A stretch of DNA of 64,000 nucleotides from NCBI GenBank assembly GCA_003117195.1, contig BDSI01000020.1:273501-337500 (forward strand), written 5' to 3'. The translations under genes were made by a program, and so were the position numbers. Within the stretch, counting starts at the first letter, position 1. Every line of letters begins with the position of its first letter. This document shows, piece by piece, positions 47,370-59,515 of this stretch. Source of the stretch: Eudorina sp. 2006-703-Eu-15. Its lineage: Eukaryota; Chlorophyta; Chlorophyceae; Chlamydomonadales; Volvocaceae. The notes beneath the pieces are model-generated. The model was given only the letters and a program-made list of their open reading frames with translations. It ran no database searches and was not told the DNA's origin.

Positions 47370-50300
47370 CTACACCACCGCCGTGGCCGCTGGCGGTGGA
47401 GACGTCGCTGCCGCCGCAGGCATCGTTCCCGTTGCATTCGCTGCAGCAGCCGCATGCCCCGCGTTCGGAGTCGTGGCGGCCATCTCCTTCGCCTCGAAAC
47501 CGCCAATCTTCTGCCGGCAGAAAGGACACGACGGCAGCTCCCGGCCCTTGACGCAGAGCTGGAAGGCGCACTGAACGCACAGGCCATGCTGGCAGCCCGC
47601 CACCAGCACCGCCACGGGCAAGTCCATGCAAATGGAACACACGTTGCGGTCGTCATCCGACCAGTCTGAGCCGCTCTCGCTCGCCGCGGGCGTGTCATCC
47701 TGGGCGTCCAAACCGCCGTCGGCGCCCCCGCCGGCGCCACCCGTGGCCCCGTCACGCTCCTTGCCGCGCTCCTTCGCCGCCGCGCCACGCTGCACCGCGG
47801 CGGCACCCACGTTGTTCGCGTTGGCCGTGCCGGTCGCGTTGAGGGTCGCTTGCGTACCCGCCGTCGCTCCAGCCGGCGCCGGCTGATCGTCCGCGCCTTC
47901 CCGGGTGCCGGCCAGATTGGTCGTGGCGGTGCGACTGGGCGGAAGGACGCCCGATACCAACGGGATAATCTCATCGGTGTGCACGGGTGCTGGCCTGTTC
48001 AGCAGGGCACCATCCTCCCGGGTCGCCGCACGAACCGGTGCTGCTGCGCCGTCAGCAGCTGCACCGCCGCCGGGCGCCGCTCCTGTGGCCGCCGCAACGG
48101 GCGTTGACACTCCAGAGTCGCTGCGCGACTGCGCTAGCGTCGGAAGGGCCGGAGCGCCGCTTTGCGACGTCACAATGTCCTGAACCGCGTCGCCGCGGCG
48201 GGAGTTGAGCGCACGCAACAAGTTGACGGCCTGTGGCGTTGCCGCCGCGACATCATCGGCCGCAGCGCCACCTGCCGCCGCATTGGCGCCGCCGCCGCCG
48301 CGCGCCGCTGCCCCTCCTTCCGCGTCCACAACTGGGGTCGCAGTCGTAGGGGTGCTTGCCGCGGCAGCCGCTGCGTTCGCCACCGGGAAGGCGGCAACAA
48401 CGAGCGGCACGTTCGTGGGCTGCGGGTGCTGCACGGCTGCGTTGCCCCCGCCATTGGTCGTTCCGTTGCCGTTGGCAGCCGCGCCTGCGGCCGAGGCTGT
48501 TGTCGCCGCTACAACGGCCGCCGCGGCGGCGGCGCTGCGTGCTGCAGCAGCGGCCGCGTGGGCGCGCCGCCGGCGATGGCGCTGAACGCCGATATCCCAC
48601 TGCAGTTGCGCAATCAGAGTGTGCAGGTGCGCCGACCAATGAGTCGCAAACGCCGGGGTGGGGATGGTGCCGTCCGCCACACCGCGAATCGCGGATTGTT
48701 GGAACACCACACCTTGCCCCGCCAGCGCCAACGGACTGCTCGTCAGCGCAGCGGCACGCGGCGAGCCCTGAGCTGCATTCGCTGCGGTCGACACCGCCGC
48801 CGGCGTGTGCAGATCCACCATCTGGTCCGAGACGAGCGCCGCTGAGCCCTGGCCGGTCGCGGCGTTGCTGGCATCGCTCCGCGCTGCACGTGCCGTCGCG
48901 CCTGGCGCCGCCTCGCCAGGGCCCGCGGCGCCGGCTGATGCATCCCCGCTGACAGCGGCACTTCCCGCTGCAACAACCGGGTCCGCCGCCGCTGCCGATG
49001 ATCCGTCGCCCGCCGCACCGGCCGCCGCGGGCTGTTGACCCAGGCGGTTGCCGCCACCCATGTGCTCCTCTAGCGCGGCAGGACTCGTCAGGTAAACGGC
49101 CGCCTGGGGACAAAATGATCAGCCAGGTCCAAGAAGTAGAATCGTACGGGCGTAGGACCGTAAGGATCTAAGGATACAACGCAACACCGCCGCCTCATCC
49201 GTAGTCTCTTCGTTTGCAACTTCGCCAGTCCCACCATCTACAATGTAATAACTGTAATATTTGAAGCACTGTCAAGATAGTGCTTCAAATGTTACAGTTA
49301 TGGCAGTATGGGGAGGCTTCCGGGCCCTGCCTAGGAATTCTAGGAATATGACTCGTGAGACACAAGCCCGGCACCGTGGCTTAAGATTTGAAGACAGTTA
49401 GAACAGCACGGCGGCGCCACATAGCAATCGACCCATCGGCAGACAAGCATGTCGGTGCAATCCACCGCGGGAAGCCCAAACCCCTCCCAGGGGTTCATCC
49501 TTCTCTTCCCTGCGGGCCCGAAAGTCCCGTCTCCACTGACTCTTACCTGCAGGCACGTCTCCACGGCGCGCAACGCAGTGCTCAGCAGGGCCAGACCGTG
49601 TTGCGAGTCCGAGTCGCCCGGGGGCAACTCCAGCGGGGCGCCGCCCGCAGTGAGGGCCGCCGTGCCGGTGACGGACGCCGACACCAGCTTCTTGGCGGCG
49701 TGGAGGATGGCCGACACCGTGCGCGGCGTGATGAGGGTCGAAAGGATGAAATCCAGCACGGCCTCGTAGGTCGCCGCGCGATCGGCGCGACTGATGGTGG
49801 TCTGGGGTTGGGAATGCAACCGGAGGGCGGAAACCTCAAATCGGTCACGCGTGGGAACATCAGGAAGCAGACAAGCAGGCATCCGAACCGCGCGCGGACC
49901 AAACATATGAGCAAGTGCTGCAGGCTAGATCTACGCATGCACCAGCTGGAAACCCTCACAATCTTTACACCGTATGCAAAGCCCCATCCTCGTAATGATG
50001 TGCTAGAGGAGAAGTAATAATCACCGGTGATCACACCCCTGGCATCATCCGTGCCCGCATGCCCACCTCATTGCCCTCGCCAGGAGCAGGCTCATCCCTG
50101 CGGCACAGCTGCTTCAGGTTATCGTGCAGCTGCGTCACCGATGTAAGCAGCTGCGTGATCTCGTCCTGCCGCCGCGCCCATAGCAACCGCACGTTTGCAG
50201 GCTCTATACCTCGGTGCTTTGACGACACCGACACGATGCCGCCAGTCCCGTGGTGCGGTGTCAGCAACGAGGGCGTTGAGGCCGCGGGCCGCGGCGCCAC

Positions 50301-52751
50301 ATCGCCCCCGTCACCGGCTGCCTGTTGCCGATGCTGCTCATGCGCACCGCCCCCCTGCATCTGCTGCTGGGCCGCGGCGGCGGCGGCTGCCGCCGCCGCG
50401 TCATGCTGCGCTTGTAGGTGGGTCACATTGCGTTGAATCGCGATCAACTCGAGGTTAAACATAAGCTTAAGCTTCTGGAGCATGGACCCTGCGGGCAACA
50501 TCATCGCGTGGCATGCAAGCCGTTACATGACGGGATCCCTAGACGACCTGAACAAGCCGAGACCATAGCGACCAAACCACCGAAGACGCTCAAATCAGGT
50601 TCACGTCCCCGTAACCTCTAACTAGCTGAACTGAAGTACGCATAACACATCGAAAGGCTTCTCCGTGCAAAATTTGACACATCGCCAGAAACGCCGGCCG
50701 TCCAGCCGCTGCCAACCTTTGAATCCCAGCTACTGACCGGGGAAGTTGCATGCCGGGCAGTCAACACAGCAACCGGCCCGCGGAATCCCCACTGAAATGA
50801 ACCCTTCGCACCCACCAGTGGTGCCTGCCCCCACTCACCAAGGGTCTGGTGTCGCGGCGGCAGGCTCTGCTCCAAGGAGTAGTTCATCCAGATCTGCCGC
50901 AGCAACGTCACCGGCAGCCGCTCATCCAGAAGGTGCATCAGCACCGGGTTCCGAGCCGACTGCGCGTAGTCATGCGGCTTCAGGCCAGCAGCGTTCGTGC
51001 GACTGCGTAGCTCCAGACCAGGGTAGCTCTCCTGAGGATGGATGTTGCAACGATATTGTGGCAAAGGTAGGGATCAACACCTGTATGAGCGCGCGGCTGG
51101 GAGTCGCAACTGGCATCCTCAAAAATAAATAAGAGCAAACGACCGTGTCCACCCGCATGTCCGTCGGGCCTTTCGGTTGCAAGGAAAGGCATGGTAATGT
51201 GGACCCCACTCACCGTTCGCCCTTGGAAACCCTCCTGCAGGGCCACCCGGGGAAGGTCTGGCGCTTCTTTACCGCTTCGTTTTTTTACCAGAAGGCACAT
51301 CCATAACAAGGCAAGACCCTGGCTGATACATTTGCAGCCTGGCTCAAGGCCCGTGGGCGAGAGCTCTGGCGCACCTGGGTCTCCAGGATGAGTTTCGCCA
51401 TAACGATGTTCCCCGTCAGAGCCGCAATGTGCAGCGCGTTGGAGCCCACCGCGCAACGGATGGGGCTGTTCTCCACCTTGGAGGCGCAGATGACCGACTC
51501 CACGTCGGCGCCGTGACGCAACAGGGCACGAACTGCAACCAAGGGTCCGCAAGCGCACACGTCAGCCGTTGAGAAGTACCTGTGCACTACCACGTGGAAG
51601 AAGGCGATGCATCATGGGGTTGATCTCGTCGGTGTGATTCAGCTAATTCAGCGTTGCGAGGGCCGGTATGGGGCCGCGGCGAGAAGCTGCCAGTCAATCA
51701 GTCGCGATGTGTCGGCACAGCCGCGGCGTAGGCCATACGGATGACTTGAACGACAACCGGTTGGCGGCCGAGAGCCTCGTGACGCGCACCTGTGCTGACG
51801 CTGCCCTGGAAAACCGCGATGTGCAGCGCACTGAGACCCCATCCATTGTGGCGGTCGATGAATTTCACGCCGACGCCGTCGTCGTTGCAGGGTATCTGCG
51901 CGACTTGGACCTGCCGACCCTGGGAGACACATATTTGGAGAGCAGGGCGAAGGCACAAGCCGGTGTCAATAAGGCAACAGAAATTGTTGGAGTCCCATTG
52001 GAGGTATACCTGAACACGGTACGCTGCTCGACTGCCCAGGAGCTTGTGCACGCATTCGCTGTGCCCGTAGAGGGCAGCGAAGTGCAGGCAGGTGTTGTGC
52101 CGCCTCTCGTCCGTCAGCAGCGGGTCTCCGCCATTTGTCACCAGGTATTCAACGCAGTCTGGATGCCTGAGAGTTCAGGGAAGCGCCTCATAAGCCGGAC
52201 GAAACGCGGCCGCAAGAGAAGGGCCGTCAACCAACAGTCGCGGTGGCGTAAACTTACCCGTGCTTGCATGCAACCATCAGTGCTGTCTGCTTTTTGGAAT
52301 TGGCATGATCGATGCAGTTTTTCTTGGCGCGCTCCGGACCTTCAGTCATGACCGCCGTTTCCAAAATGAGCTGGACAAGCTCAAAGTGACCACGTGCTGC
52401 CAAGCAAAACACAGGTTAAAGTCAGCGCGCAAATAAGACATTCGGGGGCCCCCAGGTCAGTCGCAAACCACAGCGCAGGTATCAGATACTGATATTCAAT
52501 ACACCTACCGGCCGCTTGCAGCAAAGGTGAGCTCCTGTCTTTGAAGTTATAATAGGAAGCAGCCTTAGGGTGCTTGGCCAGCAGCTGGGACCATGACAAC
52601 AGCAATTACGATAAGACCCAGCCTTGGCTTGCCAGAAGCGCGCAACTCATCGCACCCCCTTACTAACCTCCTGGGCTGCGCCGAGGTCACCATTTGCCGC
52701 AGCTACAAGCAGGAGTGCCCCCTTGGAGGTACAACTGTGAATGTTCCCCAT
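47370..52751 (-). CDS. XB3/XBAT-type ankyrin-repeat RING E3 ubiquitin ligase, complete
   Basis: Predicted RING-type E3 that passes ubiquitin from an E2 to targets bound by its ankyrin repeats. Ten exons join in phase: 52751-52668, 52584-52509, 52396-52258, 52166-52010, 51919-51790, 51532-51375, 51031-50839, 50488-50067, 49801-49547, 49103-47370. The product is 1,115 residues. The start MGNIHSC fits N-myristoylation (Gly2) with a nearby Cys for palmitoylation, as in rice XB3, so membrane attachment is likely. Ankyrin repeats fill about residues 10-300: SSPLLQAAARGHFELVQLIL, NTCLHFAALYGHSECVHKLL, LSALHIAVFQGS, SNALHIAALTGN. The C-terminal RING at about 1027-1067 is C3HC4: C-x2-C-x11-C-x1-H-x2-C-x2-C-x13-C-x2-C. 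Plant XB3 proteins are about 450 residues; the extra length here is Ala/Gln-rich sequence plus a helical domain in exons 50488 and 49801. The order (ANK, then PHDYAQSARNP, then RING) follows the XB3 plan. No break or missing metal ligand is seen. Confidence 0.9.
49249..49300 (-). other. Near-perfect 22-bp hairpin in the last intron of the ankyrin-RING gene
   Basis: Left arm 49249-49270 (TAACTGTAATATTTGAAGCA plus CT) and right arm 49279-49300 are reverse complements except at one position, separated by the 8-nt loop GTCAAGAT. The single mismatch (T58 against G91) would be a G-U wobble in a plus-sense RNA and A-C in the minus-sense transcript. It lies between exons 49801-49547 and 49103-47370. 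It could be a small fold-back element or a small-RNA precursor; the arm length alone does not decide. Confidence 0.85.
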
Positions 52752-54635
52752 GGTAAGTGCCGCCGCCCTAGCGTGCCCTACCGAGGCATGACTGCAGCAG
52801 CTATACCCTGGGCCACAAGGCGGCCGAAACTACGAGCAAAACTCGGCGCCTGATAGTATCCAGCAACTTTGCACAGATGATGTAAGGAAGATGAAGACTT
52901 GCTGCCGATGACTCATACAAGCAAGAAAATAGTATGATAACCAGTACGTTGTAAGGGAACTAAGGCTACAAAAACGAACATTTTCTGCCGTACGAGCAGG
53001 TGCTTACAATCTCACGCTCCAACTCGGTTTCATTATATGCGAGCCCATGACGTCTACAAGCCGAAATGCATGACGATCAGAAGAGGACAAAGCAGTGGTC
53101 ACGTTCTAACCTTGACTCATTGTACGTAATTTCACCCAACATATTCTGCCTGACGGAGCATACTAGTCAAATTAAAACGCACTCAATTGTGCATGAGTCG
53201 GTACCATCTCGTCTCATGTACGGACGGGTGCACAGCATCAAGTGCGCGTGACAAATTTACAATATGCACAAGAAAAAATAGTCAACTGTCATTGGGATTT
53301 GCAGTAATGAAGAAACGGACATGTAAGCACGTCGATGGGCAGCAGCGCACAAGCTTTCGCAAAACCTGCGATGCAAGCTGCCCAGAAGCTCAGGATACTG
53401 CGTCAGGAAAGCCAGCAGCTGGAGATGGTAACTTCCTGAAAAATTGTACGATCCCAATCCTAACCGTCGCGTTCGCACCTTGAGGACAGCCATGGCGACT
53501 CCGGACGACACAACCATGAATTCCATCACCCCTCAGACCCAAGTACTTGTATGGTTGCCGGATGACATTCTGCGGTCCAGCTGTGCTGTCATCGATGTTC
53601 CTCGCTCTCCGTGGCCCGCGCTCCTGTCCGTTTCTGTCTGCAACACCCATGTATGCAATGCGCAAAGATGACAATGAACGCGTTACAGGATAGCCCCAAA
53701 TTGAATTATTTACACTTTCTAGGAAGCGACCAAATTGTGCAGCCGCGGAGCTGTGCAGGTGGGTGCAGCCACTGTACGGACAAAACTGACAAAAAGACAG
53801 TGTTGTGGCCCACCCCCCGCCCGACACGACTGTAATTCTTCACATCCGTTCCCAAGTGCACCCAGTGACGACGAGCAACTACAGCAAGGGGCAGAGAGAG
53901 TCTCATCTATGCTTGCCCTCAACATATCCTAAATTCTTGCTCAAACTGTAGTGCCGCTACAACAGTAGGAAACACCCTCCTTGGCCATCGAGCAATTGAA
54001 CAGTAACGCTGCGACTGTCACCGATGACCCGCGGGGTCCACCATCATTAATAACAATTAAACATGCACCGTGCTTCGCAATGCTTCAGGCGGGTGTTTAG
54101 CGCCATTTTGAGTCGAGTTCGCCATGCAATCAGACGCAGGCCGCCGCACCGGCGATGTCCTAAGCGCATACACCCCCCAGAACCTGGGAAACGAACTATT
54201 GACCAAATCGCCTACGAACGGCGGAAAGAACGACATTAAGACGAGGGGAGGGCGGGCGGGAAAACAAAGGCCTCCGAATAACGCGAGCACGTCTGTCTGT
54301 CCACACTGCTCTAGAGGTCAGAGTACGTTAATCTCGCTAATTTGTAGCGCCAAGGCTCCTCACGTGAAGTGCAAGGCGCGACGTCTAAAGCGGCAACAAT
54401 TTACCGCTCAACCCAGCGCGGCTCGCAAGCGGTGGTCACAGTACGGCCCATCCTCTGCCGTACCCGTACCAAAGCACGGCTGTTAACTCGTCTGCAAACC
54501 ATATCTTCGGATTAACCTAAAATCTAATGTTGATTGAATCTGGGTCACCGCACAAGGCATTGCTACCATGCATTCAAATCAGCGGAAGCACGGGTGGTAC
54601 AACCGCCCGCGTCTGGTGCAACAAGGGGTACTGTA

Positions 54636-54670
54636 GATGAATGAATGAACGTTACAGCGGACCCCGAAAT
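54636..54670. repeat. NVTAD-type dispersed motif, copy C
   Basis: The core GAACGTTACAGCGGAC recurs at 41141-41187 (copy A), 44091-44131 (copy B), here, and on the minus strand at 56918-56880 (copy D). Most copies are preceded by GAATGAAT-like sequence. A and B also share the downstream GGGATCAACGGTG. All four can be read as NVTAD plus a following acidic/basic pair. Confidence 0.75.
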
Positions 54671-54708
54671 GAAGATAATGTAACCGTTACAAGGTGGACC
54701 CGTGGGTG

Positions 54709-54908
54709 TTCCAATGGGCCCAGATAGCTCGCAGGCGCCTCATCTCACCAACCTCTACCAAGGACTGCGCACCCATCCTCCAGCACCCGCGGGGTGTTCG
54801 TGCAGCCACACCGGCGCCCGCGGGGTGTTCGTGCAGCCACACCGGCCAACACACCAGGTTGCCAGCGCGCCAGGATTGCCTCTCCTGGAAACCGCGCTAG
54901 ACCCGCCT
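54709..54908. repeat. Dispersed repeat family R1, copy 2, with internal 31-bp tandem duplication
   Basis: Similar to 40781-40950. It carries two head-to-tail copies of a 31-bp unit beginning CCCGCGGGGTGTTCGTGCAG (about 54785-54847) where copy 1 has one diverged unit. Its left flank, ACCGTTACAAGGTGGACCCGT (54684-54704), recurs at 55300-55320 and 60953-60972. Confidence 0.75.
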
Positions 54909-56818
54909 AATCACACGGCGGGGAGGGAGCCGGGATTCAACCCGCGGATCTCTGGACAGAATGCCAGTGTCGGAAGATGCTATTCGGCCACTGCTGCAAC
55001 CAACAACTGTGTTGCTGTTGGAAGGGGGCTTCGATCGGAATGTGGTTCTCAGGAGTGAGACGAAATCCCTGGCCATCAACTAGGCCTCGAGCTCTGGACC
55101 TCACATACTCGGGTAGGCTATTTGCATATGTATGCAAGGCAATGGAAGGTATACGACGGTTGTTGGTGGAGGTAACAAAGTACCCCGAGCAAGCATGGTG
55201 TGTAGTCACCAGCCGCGGCAGCCGGGACAGGATTCATCCTGCTCGGTTACGACGCAGCGCTGGCCGAGTCTTGGCTCGTCAGGTAATAGGGGTAATGCAA
55301 CCGTTACAAGGTGGACCCGTATCCCGACCGGGTGTTCCAACGGGCCCGTAGGCACCTCAGTGGGGGTGGTATCGGCCCAGACCGACAACATCGGCAGTGC
55401 CGACCGCTCGTGATGTCAAAGTTCGGTGCCAACCACCGACCCGGCAGTGAGGCGGCTATTTGCGCTGCCGTTGCGCGACGGGAGTATCAGAGGCCAATAT
55501 TGTCCCAGCAGCGGGACAAGCCTCGTAGGACAAGCAGGATGCTTCGGTATTGGCACTTAACCAGCAGGCAGCGTTGTCACGCGACGATAAGGGGCCAGCA
55601 GCCAAGTCGGTTCTCGTGCCGTGTCGTACTCTCGTACATCATGCATGCATGCGTGGACCCACGCGCAACGGCAGTCTATCTATTTTGACGCCACCTAATT
55701 TGGACTTGCACGTTACACCGGCTACACCGGCGCTGTCGTCCGAAGGCCAAGCTGCTGGAGGACGAGGCTAAGTCGAGTACGGCACAGTAAAGGGCCGTCC
55801 TCTGCGCCGAGCTGGCAAGGACCGCAGCTAGCAGCTTGACGGCAGCGTTGAGCTTAAGCGAGACAGAGCGAGGTGGTGTGGTCTCTGTCCAACACACGCC
55901 ACGGTTATGCCCGGCTTTACAATTACGGCAATCACAGTACTAGCATGACGATGCGGAGCACTTGAAGCCATGCAAGTCGAGCAGAGTCGAGCCCGGTCGA
56001 GCGCCGAAGGGCAACAGGTCGCGTACAGTAGCGTACAGTAGCGGGAAAACTGTGTAACTAAGGTAACTACATTAGTAATAATATGCTTTATCATTGCCAC
56101 AGAAAATTCAAACCAATAGATTGACAATATAACGCATTAGAGGATCTGTTTTTGAAATGGCATTGGCTGATTGGTCATTCGGGTTTCTTGGTGGGTTACG
56201 ACGGTCGTACTTTCGTTCTAAACCCCAGGACACCTTTCCGTGAGGGCGCAACACGGCAGATTACATAAATGCCATTATAGGTGTATGTATTAAGATCGTG
56301 AAGTGACTTCAACGCGCGCCTCGCTCCAACAGGCTCCAACCAGCTCCGTCCAGCTCCAACCCGCAACCTGGCCCCTCCTGGCCCCGCGCGATTCCATCGG
56401 GTCCGTCAGTCGCGAACAGTCATAACATCGGCGGCATGTTATTTCTTTTTGTGACCCCGTACCCTTCGGCAGCAGCGAGGGCACAAGCGGTCGCGTCCGA
56501 AGCAAGGATCCGTCCGTCGTTGCGTGCGGACCCGAACAGCCGCGGAGCAGCCAGCGCGGTTGTCGAAGCCAACCGGCCCGACAAGCCGTTGGCAGCTTGG
56601 CACGGCACTGGCTTGCGTGCAGCTGCAGTCCTCCAGAGCCAAGATAATCCCGTCACAATCCCAGTCCGCCGGAGACTCGCGCCTAATCCATGTATGTTAT
56701 AATCACAAGCAAACCGAGAACACCCCGCCCCCCAGATGATTCGGATGACCCCCTCTCGGCGTGGGACGAGCGGACGACTCAGAGGCGTTCCTGATCGTCG
56801 CCGAGCTGCTGCAGCACA

Positions 56819-57112
56819 TCACTGACACAGCAACAATGCCAGTACGGCAGCAACAACAACCGCAAGCGCAACCACCACCTTTTCAGGGTCCGCTGTAACG
56901 TTCAAGCATTCATTCAACAACATGTGACAGAGACCGACGAAGCCCCACCCAGGTCGATGAACCATTTCGCGCCACAGGAACCCGGTGCGCACCGCGCGCC
57001 CGACAACCTCATCAACAGAGATCGGTGCTGCCCGCAACGACCCCACACGTCCGACACGCCCCCAAGGGCCCCACACGCTGCCTCCACTGGCCGGACGGCC
57101 ACCATTCCGCAC
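56819..57112 (-). CDS. Small ORF with C-terminal membrane segment, repeat-associated
   Basis: A frame of 97 codons on the minus strand that reads ...LLNECLNVTADPEK and then the strongly hydrophobic VVVALAVVVAAVLALLLCQ before the stop at 56819. The NVTADPEK part is the dispersed motif (copy D). The arrangement of short conserved motif, single membrane span and stop looks like a real protein tail, possibly of a mobile element, but no upstream domain or exon could be identified. Confidence 0.3.
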   Translation of the reverse strand: MRNGGRPASGGSVWGPWGRVGRVGSLRAAPISVDEVVGRAVRTGFLWREMVHRPGWGFVGLCHMLLNECLNVTADPEKVVVALAVVVAAVLALLLCQ

Positions 57113-58002
57113 CCGGCCGCACCTCGAGTTGCCGCCTCAAGCCAATCACCCCACAACGCACCGCACCACACTGCACCGGGAGGCGAATGCGCGCACCAGC
57201 TGCTGCCACAAGTGGGCCGTTCCCCAGGATGCGCACTGGTGCTGCAGGGGTGATGACGACGAACGATGGGCAGTCGGCGGCCAAGCGCGTTCGCTCCATG
57301 CAAGCAAGCTGCGAACGAGGTACCAACCCTCCCAAAACCCCTTCCCCCACGTGGTCTCAAGGTCTCCAATTAATGGTCGGAGATGCCATTGCATCTCATA
57401 ATCTAACATGTTCATACTATTAATCTGTATGCCCGGGTAGAGGACTCGCACGCCTCCTGACGTCACAGTCCTGACGTCAAAGATCCTAGAGGACTGCCTC
57501 CCCGCCGTCCAACCCGGCAGGCAACCAATGAACCACCAAACGACGTGACAAAACCATGCATGCACGACTACCGCACACGATGTACGGAACATGTACGGAG
57601 ATTGTCGCGGGCCTCCCACCGATGGCCCGGCCCCTTCTGAAGCTCCCGTGCCACCCATCCCGCATACACCTGGGGCACGGAGCTGACCGCCCCCCACCCA
57701 CCGCCCACCCCCACTCGTAGCTTGAGCAATGTTTATAGGCGCAGGCCTGACAACCGAGGGTGGCACAAATCATCAAGGAGATGCCCGTACGAGATTGCAC
57801 CTGGGGATTCGGTCTGAACTAGTGCTTAACGAGACAAAGCCACAAGCAGCGAGGGGACAGACGACCTACGGAGCCCTTCAGCCCTACAAGCACATACATC
57901 AGTGTTGGTCCTGGCTGTGAGCCACGAGCGAGCGGCAACGCACGAAACGGTGCGGCGGCAATCATGGGAACCGCGAAGCCTAACGTGGACAATCCTGTTT
58001 CG

Positions 58003-59515
58003 TCATTCGCACCCCAGGAACCCATCATGAACAGCAGCAAACGGTTTGCTTAATAAGGAATCCAGCCAACAACACATGTAGGAATTCAACACCTTCCCCA
58101 TTCCTGTAACCAACAATAAACAATGGTGCTGCTGTCGAGCACCTACCGGGTACGTACCGATACATTCCGTTCCACCGACCTCAAGGCGGGCTTTCCCGAC
58201 CGACTCCACCAGCACGGCGTGGTCGAGACCCCGGCCAAGGGTTCCATTCCTGGGCATCATGGCGCCCTGTGTCGCATAAAGGCGCCTTGTATTACACAAA
58301 ACAGGACCCCAACAGTCCACTCCAACCTTGCATGCGGAGCCCACTCGAGCCCGCCCGCCAACACAACGCCCGTGCATGCGGTACTCATCGATTGCAGTAT
58401 TTGTCAAATAAATCTTCCCAGTGCTGCCATGTGTAGTTCCCATGGTGCCGTGCTGCCATGTGTGGTTCCCATGGTGACCCGTCCCTAGTGAGCCCTCGCG
58501 CTTCGTGTACGTCCTTGAGAAACAGCTGCTTACCGCGGCCCGCCCGCCGCCACTGCTGCGTGCCATCCATCCAGCCAGAAGCGCCCCCCCGGCCGCTGCG
58601 CGTTGATTGCGACACCCCCCATGCAGGTGTGGTGTGATGGTCGATGCAAGCCCCCAAGCCACCGCGTTGACTGCGCATCCACCTCAAGGCATTGACTGCA
58701 CCCCCCCTGATGCCCATTCGCCGTCATATCTCCCTCAGCTGTCCAGCTCGGGCCGCGTCGGGTCGAGTGGGGTCGGGTCGGGTCGGGTCGGCCCACCGGC
58801 GGGCAATCTCCGTACACACCCGCAACCGGGCCGGATCGAGGCGCTTCGGGCTCCGACCCCGGCCGGGGCACACCGCAGCAACCCCCAAGAGGTGGCCCTC
58901 GCCGTCACCGCCTGCCATGCCGCAATCCAGGGCCGCGGTTGAGGCTACCGCTTCCGCCATGAGCGGTTGCGACGCATGCTGCTGCTGTGCGCGCTCGCCA
59001 CTCGCCGCCGCGGCCGCCGCCATCATCTGCTCGTCCCGCATCACCCGCAGCTCCATCAAGATCTCCAAAAGTACGGGATGTACGGCCGGGTCCTCCAGCA
59101 TGGCAACGCCCGCAGTCGAATGGTAGCCGGAGGTCGCTGCAGGAAAGGCAGTGGTGGCTGTGATGTCGGGTCGGATCATCGTTGGATTGCCCGGAGAAGC
59201 CCCGCTTCTGTTCCCCGTGTTGCTGCCGCCGCCGCTGCCACAGGAGTGCGGCGTTCTGGGGGACGGCTCAGGGTTGACCGGGACATTGATCGAGTCCAGC
59301 AAGTGGAGCGGCCAAATGCTGGGGCCAGTCGCCTCCTGGCGATGTGGTCGACCGCCGCGCATTGTGCCTTCTAGCGGGTCGTGCTTGTCTGACCGCGAGA
59401 AGCCAGCGGCGGGTGCCGGCAGGTGCGATGTTTTTGACGGGGCCTTCGCGCCTGATTCGTACTTTATCCTTTTCCTCTCTGATACCGTTGAAGAGCTTCC
59501 TGCTTCCATGCACAT
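58003..59515 (-). CDS. Four-exon gene for an unrecognised protein
   Basis: Four minus-strand segments with consensus splice sites join in phase: 59515-58820 (232 codons), 58595-58534, 58249-58158 and 58103-58003, ending at TGA. The product is about 316 residues. Exon 1 starts MCMEAGSSSTVSERKRIKYE and is Pro/Ser/Ala-rich, with one helical block (VLLEILMELRVMRDEQMMAA). Later exons read RPGGRFWLDGWHAAVAAGGP, NGTLGRGLDHAVLVESVGKA and MGKVLNSYMCCWLDSLLSKP. I do not recognise a family. The chosen start is the first ATG of the open exon; an acceptor-like AG lies just inside it, so upstream exons are possible. The first intron (58819-58596) contains a short GGGTC pentamer run near 58770-58790. Confidence 0.5.

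Larger units (their letters stand above)
52752..58002. other. Spacer upstream of the ankyrin-RING gene; dispersed repeats, no firm gene
   Basis: 52.8-54.1 kb is AT-rich for this genome and should include the promoter of the ankyrin-RING gene; I saw no clear TATA element. Frames such as 53529-53257 minus (QLLAFLTQYPELLGSLHRRF) and 54124-54486 plus have no recognisable family. 54.6-55.4 kb holds repeat copies described separately. 55.4-58.0 kb has short frames only. Confidence 0.45.

Noticed and set aside
54925..54960. tRNA or tRNA-derived SINE (minus strand GGGTTGAATCCCGG)
   Set aside because: The B-box-like match has an imperfect T stem and loop; no A box, anticodon arm or acceptor stem found.
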